Source: Lachnospiraceae bacterium (GTDB taxonomy: Bacteria; Bacillota; Clostridia; Lachnospirales; Lachnospiraceae). From it: DNA of 64,000 nt. Below the pieces are notes generated by a model. The model made no database searches. It saw only the letters and a program-made list of their open reading frames with translations, and was not told the origin of the DNA. The position numbers and the translations under genes are program-made. Of this stretch, positions 1 to 8,640 are shown in pieces; within the stretch, counting starts at the first letter, position 1; each line of letters starts with the position of its first letter. The stretch lies in the NCBI GenBank assembly GCA_017428105.1, contig JAFRRM010000036.1, positions 23,605 through 87,604 on the forward strand, read 5' to 3'.

Positions 1-1
1 C

Positions 2-334
2 GGCGCGGAGCGGGTCATGACGGTGTCGCTGATCCTGTCGGCGCTGGGCTATCTGTTTTCGAACGTTCCGGCGGCCGGCGTCGCAGCCCTGTTCTTCTTT
101 AACATGACCATGCCTGTCACGCTGTACCTGATCGCGGACCGTTTCCGCGGGCTGGAGGGCTTTTCGTTCGGTCTGCTGACGGTCGCACTGTTCCTGGGCG
201 TCCTGCCGACCTTTTTCGGGGCGCCGGCCCTGCTGCCCGGCCGCTGGCTCGGCGCGGCGGTCAGCCTGCTGTCGCTGCTGATGCTGCTGGCATCGGTGCG
301 GCTGCTGGAAAAGGAGAGGCGATGGAAATCCTGA
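2..334 (+). CDS. C-terminal end of a multi-pass membrane protein (partial)
   Basis: The frame is open to the window edge, so the real start lies upstream; an internal ATG at 17 is not convincing because no ribosome site can be seen before it. The visible 110 residues are almost entirely hydrophobic, forming about three to four membrane segments, and end in a short charged tail (LLEKERRWKS). The pattern of glycine-rich helices, including FFFNMTMPVTLYLIADRF, resembles the last helices of a major-facilitator-like or similar transporter, but that is a weak inference. It overlaps the next gene by 13 bases, so the two are probably translated together. Confidence 0.6.
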   Translation, partial: GAERVMTVSLILSALGYLFSNVPAAGVAALFFFNMTMPVTLYLIADRFRGLEGFSFGLLTVALFLGVLPTFFGAPALLPGRWLGAAVSLLSLLMLLASVRLLEKERRWKS

Positions 335-672
335 AGGCTTTCGGCGTGTCCCTGGGCCTCACGCTGGTCATTGAACTGGCGCTGGCGCTGCTTTTCCGGG
401 TCCGGTCGAAACGGGGCCTGCTGATCGTCCTGCTCGCGAACGTCCTGACCAACCCGGCCGCCGTGTTCCTGTGTATGGCGCTCGGCCCGTTTTTTGGCGG
501 CAGATTCCTTCTTTTTCAGCTGCTGGTCGAGGCGGCGGTCGTATGGACGGAAAGCCGTGTCTACCGGGATTTCCGGGAAGACCTGAACGCGGCGCTTTCC
601 CCGTTTCTGCTGTCGCTGGTGTTGAACGCCTGCTCCTACGGGACGGGTCTCATCCTTTTTCCCCTGCCGTAG
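322..672 (+). CDS. small multi-pass membrane protein
   Basis: A 116-residue protein with about three to four hydrophobic segments (roughly residues 7-24, 33-56, 60-80 and 93-113) and short basic loops such as RVRSKRG. I do not recognise a family. The start ATG follows a GGAGAGG ribosome site that lies inside the end of the preceding gene, and the 13-base overlap argues for translational coupling. Similar small membrane proteins often sit beside a larger membrane protein of the same system, so it may be an accessory subunit of the upstream membrane protein; nothing in the sequence proves this. Confidence 0.65.
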   Translation: MEILKAFGVSLGLTLVIELALALLFRVRSKRGLLIVLLANVLTNPAAVFLCMALGPFFGGRFLLFQLLVEAAVVWTESRVYRDFREDLNAALSPFLLSLVLNACSYGTGLILFPLP

Positions 673-702
673 CGGAAGAAGGCGGGAAAGGAGGGCATAC
701 GG

Positions 703-936
703 ATGAACATTTTCAGTTATATGGCGACGGATATCGCCTGGACCTGGACTGTTTACGAAATACCGTTCTGGGGGATGATCGCCATCGCCGCCGCGATCCT
801 GGTCGCGGTCCTGGTGACGGTCCGGGTCCTCAGATCGTTGAGAAAAAAGAAGCAGGCTCCGCAGAATGCCGCGGAGACCGGTGCCGCGGGAACAGAGCCC
901 GGCACGGAATCTGAAAAGGAGGAAGAAAAGTCATGA
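703..936 (+). CDS. single-span membrane protein with charged tail
   Basis: A 77-residue protein preceded by a good ribosome site (AAAGGAGG, about ten bases before the ATG). Residues about 22-45 form one hydrophobic helix, followed by a basic stop-transfer patch (RSLRKKKQ) and a tail rich in Ala, Glu and Thr. The expected topology is N-terminus outside and tail in the cytoplasm. The gene overlaps the next by four bases (ATGA). No family is recognised. The same design, one helix then a basic patch then a charged tail, is repeated in the next two genes. Confidence 0.65.
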   Translation: MNIFSYMATDIAWTWTVYEIPFWGMIAIAAAILVAVLVTVRVLRSLRKKKQAPQNAAETGAAGTEPGTESEKEEEKS

Positions 937-1121
937 CCGGATCGATCGCCGCCGACGCCTTAGGCGGACCGTTTTTCATCATTCTGCCGATCATGTTTTT
1001 GCTGGCCGTCGGGACGGCGGTCCTGCTCGTGGTCGTGATCACGAAGCTGATCCTGAACTGGATGAAAAAGAAGAAAAAGAAGGAAGAGGATCCGTTTGAT
1101 CCGGAGATCAAAGGATACTGA
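933..1121 (+). CDS. single-span membrane protein, lysine-rich tail
   Basis: A 62-residue protein whose ATG overlaps the previous stop codon; the site AAGGAGGAAG precedes it. Residues about 14-42 are one long hydrophobic helix, followed by a run of lysines (MKKKKKKEE) and an acidic end. The basic run just after the helix predicts that the tail stays in the cytoplasm. I cannot assign a function. Its position and design suggest that it belongs to the same operon and perhaps the same membrane complex as its neighbours. Confidence 0.6.
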   Translation: MTGSIAADALGGPFFIILPIMFLLAVGTAVLLVVVITKLILNWMKKKKKKEEDPFDPEIKGY

Positions 1122-1143
1122 AGGAAGACTGGAGAAAAAGATC

Positions 1144-1398
1144 ATGATGAGCTGTGTTTTGACAGTACCGGCGGACGCGGTCCCGCCGACTTTTCTGGGC
1201 ATTCCGTTCCGATGGCTGCCGGTCATCCTGGCGTTGATCCTGGTGGTGATCATCGCGACGATCGTGGTCCTGAAAAGGATGAAGAGGGACCGCCGGGAGA
1301 GGACCGCCCAGAAGGAGGCGGCACGGGCGGATGCGGAAGAAGCGGAAGCCGGACCGCAGCCGGAGGCGGAAGGAAGACAGGGACCGGAGACGGAATGA
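1144..1398 (+). CDS. single-span membrane protein, Glu/Ala-rich tail
   Basis: I chose the ATG at 1144 because a purine-rich site (GGAAGACTGGAGAAAAAG) lies just before it; an in-frame ATG at 1096 would lie inside the preceding gene and add a hydrophilic stretch. The 84-residue product has one hydrophobic helix (about residues 20-42, LPVILALILVVIIATIVVL), a basic patch (KRMKRDRRER) and an acidic, alanine-rich low-complexity tail. No family is recognised. It is the third single-helix protein in a row in this operon. Confidence 0.55.
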   Translation: MMSCVLTVPADAVPPTFLGIPFRWLPVILALILVVIIATIVVLKRMKRDRRERTAQKEAARADAEEAEAGPQPEAEGRQGPETE

Positions 1399-1422
1399 CA
1401 GGCTGGTCTGACGGAGGGAAAT

Positions 1423-1635
1423 ATGCAGTATCTGGTATGGGTCGTCAATCTTCGCACCCATGAATCCTTTGACGACTTTGTGGAAGCGATCGACGAACAG
1501 GATGCATTTGATCAGGCTTTGGCGATCGGAGAGGAAATGTACGGACCTGCAAATGCCGACGTGGTCGAAGTGCAGCCGATCGAGGCCGCGCCGCCGCTGT
1601 CGTATTTTCCGGGAGAGGATGACGGCGGGTTCTGA
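1423..1635 (+). CDS. small soluble acidic protein, unknown
   Basis: A 70-residue protein preceded by GGAGGG eight bases before the ATG. It has no membrane segment. It starts MQYLVWVVNLRTHESF and is rich in Asp and Glu, with a proline- and glycine-rich end. The first 50 residues look like a compact alpha/beta fold (a beta strand, then DDFVEAIDEQDAFDQALAIG helix). I do not recognise it. It is the last gene before the bidirectional terminator at 1680-1714, so it closes the small-protein operon. Confidence 0.6.
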   Translation: MQYLVWVVNLRTHESFDDFVEAIDEQDAFDQALAIGEEMYGPANADVVEVQPIEAAPPLSYFPGEDDGGF

Positions 1636-1679
1636 CGGGGAAAGCGCCTGTCCGGACCGCGGCGGGACCCGGAGAACAG

Positions 1680-1714
1680 AAAAAGGAGCGATGAAACGGT
1701 CATCGCTCCTTTTT
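1680..1714. terminator. bidirectional terminator between convergent genes
   Basis: A perfect 14-bp stem, AAAAAGGAGCGATG (1680-1693) with CATCGCTCCTTTTT (1701-1714), around a seven-base loop. The A run on one arm and the T run on the other make it work on both strands. It separates the small-protein operon on the + strand from the PhzF-like gene on the - strand. Confidence 0.9.
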
Positions 1715-1742
1715 GCGTGCGGCAGGACATCCGGCGGCCGCG

Positions 1743-2606
1743 TCAGTCCAGCCGGGCCTTCCCGCTGACTCTTGTCGCGGTCACCCGGCCGTTTTCCAGC
1801 AGGCAGGCAGCGCCGACGAGGCTGGGTTTGCCCATGGCTTCGCCCTGGCGGACCGTGATGTCGCTCCAGCCGTCCGAGAGCGGGAGGAGGCCGTGCCGGA
1901 TCAGGTAAGCGGAGAGGGCGGAAGCCGCCACGCCCGTGGCCGGATCCTCGGGATAGCCCGCACGGCAGGGGAACTGGCGGGCACAGAACAGGCGCGGACC
2001 GCCGCCCGGCTCCGGTGCGAAGGGGTAGAAACCGGTGGTGTGATATTTGTCGCACAGGGACCAGAGATATTCAAAATCCGGTTCCAGACCGTAGACGGTC
2101 TCTTTTTTCTTCAGCGGGACGAGCAGCTTGAAGCGCGAGGTCGCGGCTGATTCGATCGGCAGGTCCGCGAGCTTGTCCGGGGTGATGCGGAGCGCGCGGC
2201 AGACTTCCTCCGCCGTCGGGTTTTCTTCGGCGAAACGCGGCAGGAACTGGGATAAAGAGACCTTGACACCGCCGTCTTCGCGTTCCCAGTCGACCGAGAC
2301 CGGGCCGAGCACGGTATCCAGCCGGACGGGGGAGGCGGTCACGCGGCCGGTCTCCACCAGCACGGTCACGGAGCCGATGGTGGCGTGGGTGCACATCTCC
2401 ATCTCGTGCAGCGGCACGAAATAGCGCACTTTCACGTCGCAGTCTCCGCGCGACGGCTTCATCAGAAAAGCGGATTCCTCGCCGGACGCGAAGGTCATCG
2501 CCTGCATTTCTTCCGCGGACAGGCCGTCCGCGTCCAGGGTGACCGGGCAGGGGTTGCCGCCGCCCGGTTTTTCTTCAAATACTACGGTATGGATCGTCTG
2601 ATGCAT
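1743..2606 (-). CDS. PhzF-family isomerase/epimerase-like protein
   Basis: The 287-residue product has the hallmarks of the PhzF family, a two-domain diaminopimelate-epimerase-like fold: an N-terminal GGNPCPV segment, the FASGEESAF region, the CTHATIGS motif near residue 80, and YPEDPATGVAASAL in the second half. Family members isomerise small metabolites; the substrate of most is unknown, and this one cannot be assigned. The start is the ATG at 2606, which has a strong site (GGGAGG) seven bases upstream; longer in-frame starts would add an arginine-rich stretch that does not look like protein. It is a single-gene unit with its own promoter (2634-2662) and shares the terminator at 1680-1714. 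Confidence 0.88.
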   Translation of the reverse strand: MHQTIHTVVFEEKPGGGNPCPVTLDADGLSAEEMQAMTFASGEESAFLMKPSRGDCDVKVRYFVPLHEMEMCTHATIGSVTVLVETGRVTASPVRLDTVLGPVSVDWEREDGGVKVSLSQFLPRFAEENPTAEEVCRALRITPDKLADLPIESAATSRFKLLVPLKKKETVYGLEPDFEYLWSLCDKYHTTGFYPFAPEPGGGPRLFCARQFPCRAGYPEDPATGVAASALSAYLIRHGLLPLSDGWSDITVRQGEAMGKPSLVGAACLLENGRVTATRVSGKARLD

Positions 2607-2633
2607 GAGGATACCTCCCAAAACTCTGCCGTT

Positions 2634-2662
2634 ACTATAACAAAAAGACGGGGAAAAGACAA
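2634..2662 (-). promoter_or_regulatory. promoter of the PhzF-like gene
   Basis: On the - strand a -35 box TTGTCT (2662-2657) and a -10 box TATAGT (2639-2634) are 17 bases apart, and the start codon is about 28 bases beyond the -10 box. Confidence 0.7.
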
Positions 2663-2834
2663 CCGGGAGCGCAGGCCCGGACCCACGCTTCCGGCGTCGC
2701 CGCCGGGACTGCGGGACAGTTTTTGATTTTTTTGTATCCTTCTGCAACATTTTTCCCGTCCCGTCTGTTTCTTGGACAAACAGGCTTCCGTGTCTGCAGG
2801 ACGGAAAGCAGATATCGTGAGGAGGAACGATTCC

Positions 2835-4352
2835 ATGAAAATCCGTATCATCAGTTTAGTGCTTGCCGCAGTCCTGGCCGTTTCGCTGGCGGGATGCGCG
2901 GGAAATCAGAAGACGTCCGCAAAGACGAAGACACAGGTCCCGGCAGCCGGGACCGCGGCCGCTCAGACGGCGGAAAAGCAGGAGACCGGGGCGCAGACGG
3001 CGCCGTCCGGACAGACGGCCTGGACACTGGTGCCCGGAACGCCCCTGGTGTACGGCAAGACGAATGAGCCCGCCGGGACCACGGCGCCGCCCGCCGAAGA
3101 CGGGACCCTGCTGTTCGAACTGCACACCGACGATTTTTCCCTGGTCGTCCGCGGCATGAGCGAGGAGTCCGGCCATCCGTTCTTCGGGGATTATTATGCC
3201 CTGCAGTACGTTTTTGAAAACAAAACTGCCCGGAAAGTCTATATGAACTGGGATCTCATCAGCGTCTGCGGCTGGGTGCTTCCGCAGGCCATCTATGCGC
3301 CGGTGGAGCCCGGTGAAACGGAGGATTCGAGCTTCTGCATCCCCAAAGTTTTCCTGAAAAATTACGGGGTCGAAAGTCCCGACGAAGTGCGGTTCCGCCT
3401 GACCGTAAAGGATTATGAGGACGAGGACGCGGCGCCTGTCTATGATCAGTACGTTGCTCTTTATCCGACCGGCAAAACGCCGGAGGAGATCGTGCCGGCC
3501 GTCCATCCGCTCGCGAAAGAAGGGGTCGTCATAGCCGATACGGAAGAATTCCGCTTCATCCTGGTCCCCAAGCAGATGGACGAAGGGATCTCGACGCATT
3601 TCCTCGTGCTGCTCGCCAACAAGACGGACCATGAGCTGCGGTTCCGGTGGTCGGAAGTCGGAGCGAACGGCTACTCCGTGGCGGAATATGTCCCCGAGGA
3701 CGAGTATTACATCAACGGAGCGATCCTGCCGCCGCATTCCCAGCAGGTGGAGTACCTGGAGGTCGTCATCGGCGCCCTGCGGCGTTTCGGAAGCGGGCGC
3801 GTGGAGAGTCTGAGTTTCCACCTGGACGTGTTCGACCATCCGTTTACCGGGGAGGAAACGAAGCTGTACAGCATAAATCCCATTCTGTTTCCGACCGGCA
3901 AGGCCTCGGAGGATGTCAGGATCCCGGCCGTTCCGGAGAGGCCCGAGAAGAAAGTCCTGTTTGAAAACGAAGATGTCACGCTGATCGTTCTGGAAGAGTT
4001 CGACGCCGGCTGCGGCACACGCTACCTGACCGTCTATGCAGAAAACCGTTCGGGGAAGGACGTGATCGTGTCCCTGCACGGCATCACGGTCAACGGAGCG
4101 GAAAACCGGATGGACGAGACCTTCCTGCTCCTTGCCGGAAAGCGGACCCTCGGGCTGTTCCTGGTGGATCCCGTCATCTCGCCGGAAGACGCGGACGGTT
4201 CCCCGGAGGAGATCCGCTTCCTGATGGACATCCGCCGGGAAGACGGGACGGTGCTCGTGCAGGATGCCGAATGCCTCATTCAGTTCAGCGAAGTATTCCA
4301 GGAGGAATGGCTGACGGAAGAGGAATGCACCGATTATGATTCCGCCCCGTAA
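2835..4352 (+). CDS. secreted lipoprotein with repeated beta domains
   Basis: A 505-residue lipoprotein. Residues 1-19 are a signal peptide ending in the lipobox LAGC, so the mature N-terminus should be a lipid-modified cysteine. A low-complexity T/A/Q/E linker of about 60 residues follows. The rest appears to hold three related domains of 120-140 residues, each opening with a phrase such as LFELHTDDFSLVVRG, EFRFILVPKQMDEGIS or LFENEDVTLIVLEEFD, followed by a stretch describing an extracellular beta sandwich (for example LVLLANKTDHELRF and LTVYAENRSGKDV). Domains one and two both end near a LYPTGK or LFPTGK motif. It resembles DUF4352/DUF5067-like extracellular domains in style, but I am not sure of a family. 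The ATG at 2835 was chosen for its GGAGGAACGA site and the signal peptide. Confidence 0.75.
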   Translation: MKIRIISLVLAAVLAVSLAGCAGNQKTSAKTKTQVPAAGTAAAQTAEKQETGAQTAPSGQTAWTLVPGTPLVYGKTNEPAGTTAPPAEDGTLLFELHTDDFSLVVRGMSEESGHPFFGDYYALQYVFENKTARKVYMNWDLISVCGWVLPQAIYAPVEPGETEDSSFCIPKVFLKNYGVESPDEVRFRLTVKDYEDEDAAPVYDQYVALYPTGKTPEEIVPAVHPLAKEGVVIADTEEFRFILVPKQMDEGISTHFLVLLANKTDHELRFRWSEVGANGYSVAEYVPEDEYYINGAILPPHSQQVEYLEVVIGALRRFGSGRVESLSFHLDVFDHPFTGEETKLYSINPILFPTGKASEDVRIPAVPERPEKKVLFENEDVTLIVLEEFDAGCGTRYLTVYAENRSGKDVIVSLHGITVNGAENRMDETFLLLAGKRTLGLFLVDPVISPEDADGSPEEIRFLMDIRREDGTVLVQDAECLIQFSEVFQEEWLTEEECTDYDSAP

Positions 4353-4377
4353 GGAGCGCGGGAACAAGGACAATATA

Positions 4378-4408
4378 AAACATCGCCGGTCGTCCGGCGA
4401 TGTTTTTT
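4378..4408. terminator. bidirectional terminator
   Basis: An 11-bp perfect stem AACATCGCCGG (4379-4389) with CCGGCGATGTT (4394-4404), a four-base loop TCGT, and A and T runs outside the arms. It lies between the convergent lipoprotein and ROK regulator genes and should serve both. Confidence 0.88.
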
Positions 4409-4431
4409 GATGAGGGAAACGGGCAGCCGTC

Positions 4432-5562
4432 TCAGATGTTTTCCACGAATTCGCGGATGAAGTGCAGCGCGGCGCCGAGCGGCGTGATGTGGCGGCGCAG
4501 TTTGCTGAACTGCACGTAATCGGCGCTGTCCACGAAGGGGTCGCCGGCCGAGACGTAGCGGCGCAGGACGGGCAGGTAGGGGGCGAGGTACTCGCTGAGG
4601 AAGCCGCCCAGCACGATGTCGCAGTCGAGGGTCATGCGGATGCTGCTGACCGCGACGCCCAGGTGGCGGAGCATGTCGTACAGGAGGTCTTCGTAATCGG
4701 GGCGGTGCTCCGCGACGCCCTGGAAAAACTCGTCCAGGGACACGCCGAAGCGTTTCTGGATGCGGAGCGGGCTGCAGTAGGGCTCCAGACAGCCCCGTTT
4801 GCCGCAGGAGCACTGCAGGCCGCCGGGCTCCACGCAGATATGGCCGAATTCGCCGCTGCGGTTGTGATCGCCGGCATAGGGGCTGCCGCCCACGAGGACA
4901 GCGCCGCCCACGCCGTTTTCCAGCGAAAGGTAGGCCATGTTCCAGGAACTGCGGCGGACGAAGCATTCGGCGTGGCCGCTCGCGGACCCGTCGTTGTCCA
5001 CATAGACCGGGCAGGGCATGTCGCCCAGGAGCTCGCGCACGGGGATGTCGCGGAGCTTTAAGGTAGGCGCGAAGAAAAGCAGCTGATGGTCCTCGCTGAC
5101 GAGGCCGGGCACGGTGACGCCGGCGCCGAGCAGGCGCGAGCGGTCAAGCGGGAGGCGGTTCAGGAAGTCCTCCAGGTGGGCGGCGATCTTCGGCGCGGTC
5201 CCGTCCAGACAGGCGAGCACGTCGAAGGGGACCGTGCGGTAGGCCAGCTCCTGCAGGCGCAGGTCCGCGGCGACGAAGCGGAGGGACTGTTCGCTCACGG
5301 CGATGCCGACCGAGAAGCGGGCGTCCGGAACGATGTCCAGGCTGCGGGCCTTGCGGCCGCCGGTGGACCGCTCCTCGCCGGATTCGCGGACGAGGCCTTC
5401 TTCCATGAGCTCGTTCAGATTCTGATATAAGGTAGGCATGCTGACGCCGATGTTTTCGGCCAGCGTCTGCCGGGTGGAAAGGCGCTCCGATTCATAGAGG
5501 ATGTGATAGATCCGGCTGCGGACGACAGACCGGTCCGTCCGCGTCCTGCCTGCATGGGCCAT
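4432..5562 (-). CDS. ROK-family transcriptional regulator
   Basis: A 376-residue NagC/XylR-type regulator. The N-terminal 75 residues hold a winged helix-turn-helix (STRQTLAENIGVSMPTLYQ, then a wing with GLVRESGE). The rest is a ROK sugar-kinase-like domain with the typical zinc site CSCGKRGC (residues about 260-270) and the glycine-rich LENGVGGAVLVGG segment. Such proteins usually repress sugar genes and are released by a sugar or sugar phosphate. It is transcribed away from the sugar transporter operon starting at 5838, so it is probably its local repressor. The ATG at 5562 was preferred because GGAGGGGGAG lies just before it; an ATG 33 bases upstream lacks a site. Confidence 0.9.
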   Translation of the reverse strand: MAHAGRTRTDRSVVRSRIYHILYESERLSTRQTLAENIGVSMPTLYQNLNELMEEGLVRESGEERSTGGRKARSLDIVPDARFSVGIAVSEQSLRFVAADLRLQELAYRTVPFDVLACLDGTAPKIAAHLEDFLNRLPLDRSRLLGAGVTVPGLVSEDHQLLFFAPTLKLRDIPVRELLGDMPCPVYVDNDGSASGHAECFVRRSSWNMAYLSLENGVGGAVLVGGSPYAGDHNRSGEFGHICVEPGGLQCSCGKRGCLEPYCSPLRIQKRFGVSLDEFFQGVAEHRPDYEDLLYDMLRHLGVAVSSIRMTLDCDIVLGGFLSEYLAPYLPVLRRYVSAGDPFVDSADYVQFSKLRRHITPLGAALHFIREFVENI

Positions 5563-5661
5563 TTCTCCCCCTCCTTCTTTTCTGGTTTTTTTCATTGCCT
5601 ATTGTAGCACGTTTTTTGCCGCCGTCAACGAAAAAAGAGACGCTTTTCAAAAAATGGTTTA

Positions 5662-5684
5662 TTAAAGATTTCTGGCCTCTTTAA
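5662..5684. promoter_or_regulatory. inverted repeat, candidate ROK operator
   Basis: TTAAAGA (5662-5668) and TCTTTAA (5678-5684) form a perfect 7-bp inverted repeat with a nine-base spacer, extended outward by two more matching A/T pairs. It lies in the AT-rich space between the ROK gene and the sugar operon, about 70 bases before the operon's -35 box. Its size and A/T character fit operators of XylR/NagC proteins, which is inference from family knowledge. Confidence 0.55.
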
Positions 5685-5751
5685 AAACGGACGAAAAAAC
5701 GCCAAAATCGATAAGATTAATTAAATTATAGCGAATTTTACAAAATAATGC

Positions 5752-5780
5752 TTGACAGGTCAGTGCCATATTTGTAAAAT
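5752..5780 (+). promoter_or_regulatory. sugar operon promoter
   Basis: A perfect -35 box TTGACA (5752-5757), a 17-base spacer and a -10 box TAAAAT (5775-5780). The binding-protein start codon lies 58 bases downstream. Confidence 0.85.
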
Positions 5781-5837
5781 GGCTTTACAGAAGTTTTGGA
5801 CGGAACAACAACTGTCATGAAAAAAGGAGGAACGAAA

Positions 5838-6962
5838 ATGAAAAAGCTTCTTGCCATTTTGTTGGCGCTTGCCATGGTCCTGGGCCTGACGGCCTGCTCC
5901 GGCGGCAGCGGCGGAGAAACCACCAAAGCCCCCGATCAGACGACGGCGGCGCCTCAGCCCGGCACGACCGCGGCTCCGACCGGCGAAAAGGTCGGCGTGG
6001 CCATGCCCACCAAGGATCTGCAGCGCTGGAATGAAGACGGCGCGAACCTGAAAGCCATGCTGGAAGCCGCCGGCTACGAAGCCGACCTGCAGTACGGCGC
6101 CAATGACATCCCCACCCAGGTCTCCCAGCTGGAGAACATGATCGCGAACGGCTGCAAGGTCCTGGTCATCGCCTCCATCGACGGCGACTCCCTGGGCACC
6201 GTGCTGGCACAGGCCAAGGAAAAGAACATCCCGGTCATCGCCTATGACCGCCTGATCATGAACTCCGACGCCGTCAGCTACTACGCCACGTTCGACAACT
6301 GGCTGGTCGGCACAAAGCAGGGCGAATTCATCCGTGACGCCCTGAAACTGGATACCGAGGCCGGCCCGTTCAACATCGAGTTCATCACCGGCGACCCCGG
6401 CGACAACAACATCAACTTCTTCTTCGACGGCGCGATGAGCGTGCTGCAGCCCTACCTGGATAACGGCAAGCTGGTCTGCAAGTCCGGCCAGACCGAAAAG
6501 GCCGTGGTGGCGACCGCCAACTGGGCGACAGACGCCGCGCAGTCCCGCTTCGAGAACATCCTGTCCTCCAACTATGCGGACGGCACCCCGCTGCACGCCG
6601 TTCTGGCCTCCAACGACTCCACCGCCCTGGGCGTGGAGAACGCGCTGGCCTCCTCTTACACCAATGACGTGTACCCGGTGATCACCGGCCAGGACTGCGA
6701 CATCGCCATCATGAAGAACCTCATCGACGGCAAGCAGGCCATGTCCGTGTTCAAGGATACCCGTACCCTGGCCTCCAAGGTCGTGGAAATGGTCGACGCC
6801 CTGATGAAGGGCAAAGAGCCGCCCGTGAACGACACCGAGACCTACAACAACGGCACCGGCTTCATCCCGAGCTTCCTGTGCGAGCCGGTCAGCTGCACCG
6901 TTGACAACTACAAAGAGCTCCTCATCGATTCCGGCTACTACACCGAGGATCAGCTGAAATAA
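5838..6962 (+). CDS. chvE: ChvE-type sugar-binding lipoprotein
   Basis: A 374-residue solute-binding protein. The signal peptide ends in a lipobox (LGLTAC, Cys near residue 20), followed by a T/A/P-rich linker and a two-lobed type I sugar-binding domain ([17 protein letters not shown] at its start; ASIDGDSL and VIAYDRLI in the first lobe; [14 protein letters not shown] and VITGQDCD in the second). The closest family I recognise is ChvE/MmsE, the receptor of the multiple-monosaccharide ABC importer, which binds arabinose, galactose, glucose, xylose or fucose-like sugars in different species. The start at 5838 has an AAAGGAGGAACG site. A hairpin after the gene probably keeps its mRNA more abundant than the transporter genes. 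The sugar cannot be told from sequence alone. Confidence 0.88.
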   Translation: MKKLLAILLALAMVLGLTACSGGSGGETTKAPDQTTAAPQPGTTAAPTGEKVGVAMPTKDLQRWNEDGANLKAMLEAAGYEADLQYGANDIPTQVSQLENMIANGCKVLVIASIDGDSLGTVLAQAKEKNIPVIAYDRLIMNSDAVSYYATFDNWLVGTKQGEFIRDALKLDTEAGPFNIEFITGDPGDNNINFFFDGAMSVLQPYLDNGKLVCKSGQTEKAVVATANWATDAAQSRFENILSSNYADGTPLHAVLASNDSTALGVENALASSYTNDVYPVITGQDCDIAIMKNLIDGKQAMSVFKDTRTLASKVVEMVDALMKGKEPPVNDTETYNNGTGFIPSFLCEPVSCTVDNYKELLIDSGYYTEDQLK

Positions 6963-6980
6963 GTTCTTTCTTCCCGGTCA

Positions 6981-7023
6981 CCGGGCAGGGCTTCCCGCTC
7001 TGCCCGGCGCACCGCTTTTTTTT
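6981..7023 (+). terminator. intra-operon attenuating hairpin
   Basis: CCGGGCAG (6981-6988) pairs with CTGCCCGG (7000-7007), followed after seven bases by a nine-T tract (7015-7023). It sits between the binding protein and its ATPase, a usual place for partial termination that favours the binding protein. A second GC-rich hairpin (7024-7051) lies just beyond. Confidence 0.6.
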
Positions 7024-7083
7024 GTTCCGGGTCCCGGAACTCAGGACCCGGCCCGAAATCACATATGGATTGGAGGGGTTTTT

Positions 7084-8640
7084 TTGTCGGACAACATTCT
7101 GGAAATGCGGGGGATCACGAAGCAGTTCCCCGCCACAAGAGCCCTGGACAACGTGAACTTCGTCGTCAGGCGGGGCAGCATCCATGCTCTGGTCGGGGAG
7201 AACGGCGCCGGCAAGTCCACGCTGATGAAGATCCTGAGCGGTCTGTGGCCTTACGGCACGTACGAAGGGGACGTGGTCTACGAAGGCGAGGTCTGCCGGT
7301 TCAACAAGATCAAGGACAGCGAAAATAAGGGCATCGTCATCATTCACCAGGAACTGGCGCTGGTCCCGTACATGAGCATCGGCGAAAACATGTTCCTGGG
7401 AAATGAAAAAGGGAGAAAATTCGCCATCGACTGGGAAAAGACGCACGCCGAGGCCACGAAGTATCTGAAGATGGTCGGCCTCTCCGAGTCTTCCAAGACG
7501 CTGATCAAGGACATCGGCGTCGGCAAGCAGCAGCTGGTGGAGATCGCGAAGGCGCTGGCGAAAAACGCCCGCCTCATGATCCTGGACGAACCGACGTCCT
7601 CTCTGAACGAGGAGGACTCCCGGGCCCTGCTGGACATGCTGCTGGAATTCAAAAAACAGGGGATGACCTCGATCATCATCTCCCACAAGATCAATGAAAT
7701 CTCTTACGTGGCGGACGACATCACCATCCTCCGCGACGGGAAAACGATAGAGACGCTCACCAAGGGCGTAGACGACATCAGCGAAGACCGGATCATCCGC
7801 GGCATGGTCGGCCGCGAGATCGAAGACCGGTTCCCGAAACGGCACGGCGTCAAGATCGGAGACGTTTCGCTGGAGGTCGAGCACTGGAACGTGTACCACC
7901 CGATCTATACGGAGCGGAAGGTGATCGACGACGTGTCCTTCCACGTCCGGCAGGGCGAGGTGGTCGGCTTTTCCGGCCTGATGGGCGCGGGCCGCACGGA
8001 ACTGGCGATGTCGATCTTCGGCCGCAGCTACGGCACGGAGATCTCCGGCACCGTGAAGATCCACGGCAGGGAAGTGAAGCTGCATTCGCCGCGCCAGGCG
8101 ATCGACGCCGGCCTGGCCTACGTCACCGAGGACCGGAAGGTCAACGGCCTGATCCTGAGCAACCCCATCTCGGTCAACACGACGCTGGCCAACCTGAAGG
8201 GCGTGACGAGCCACGGCGTGATCGACCGCGACAAGGAACTGAAAGTCGCGGATGACTACAAGAACAAGCTCCGGACCAAGACGCCGTCCGTCACGCTGAA
8301 CGTCAGCTCGCTCTCCGGCGGCAACATGCAGAAGGTCCTGCTCTCCAAGTGGATGTATTCCGATCCGGACATCCTGATCCTGGACGAGCCGACCCGCGGC
8401 ATCGACGTCGGCGCCAAATATGAGATCTACTGCATCATCAACGACCTGGTGGCGGAAGGCAAGTCCGTCATCATGATCTCCTCGGAACTGCCGGAGGTCC
8501 TGGGCATGAGCGACCGGATCTACGTGCTGAACGAGGGGCGCATCGTAGGCGAGTTTTCCCAGGAAGAAGCCAGCCAGGAGAAGATCATGGCCCGCATCCT
8601 GTCGGCCGATCCCTCTGTAAAGGAGAAGAAACAATCATGA
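7084..8640 (+). CDS. gguA: sugar ABC importer, double ATPase subunit
   Basis: A 518-residue protein with two ABC domains, the arrangement of CUT2-class sugar importers (GguA/MmsA/XylG type). Domain one has Walker [10 protein letters not shown] and Walker [10 protein letters not shown]; its signature region reads [10 protein letters not shown], which is usual for this class. Domain two has a degenerate Walker A ([11 protein letters not shown]), the signature LSGGNMQK and Walker [15 protein letters not shown]. It energises uptake through the permease encoded next. Translation starts at a TTG codon: the site GGAGGGG lies at 7072-7079 and the first residues are [11 protein letters not shown]. It overlaps the permease gene by four bases (ATGA). 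Confidence 0.92.
   Translation: MSDNILEMRGITKQFPATRALDNVNFVVRRGSIHALVGENGAGKSTLMKILSGLWPYGTYEGDVVYEGEVCRFNKIKDSENKGIVIIHQELALVPYMSIGENMFLGNEKGRKFAIDWEKTHAEATKYLKMVGLSESSKTLIKDIGVGKQQLVEIAKALAKNARLMILDEPTSSLNEEDSRALLDMLLEFKKQGMTSIIISHKINEISYVADDITILRDGKTIETLTKGVDDISEDRIIRGMVGREIEDRFPKRHGVKIGDVSLEVEHWNVYHPIYTERKVIDDVSFHVRQGEVVGFSGLMGAGRTELAMSIFGRSYGTEISGTVKIHGREVKLHSPRQAIDAGLAYVTEDRKVNGLILSNPISVNTTLANLKGVTSHGVIDRDKELKVADDYKNKLRTKTPSVTLNVSSLSGGNMQKVLLSKWMYSDPDILILDEPTRGIDVGAKYEIYCIINDLVAEGKSVIMISSELPEVLGMSDRIYVLNEGRIVGEFSQEEASQEKIMARILSADPSVKEKKQS

Noticed and set aside
2856..4373. 505-codon - strand frame opposite the lipoprotein gene
   Set aside because: It runs through the terminator at 4378 only at its edge, has no start site and mirrors the lipoprotein gene.
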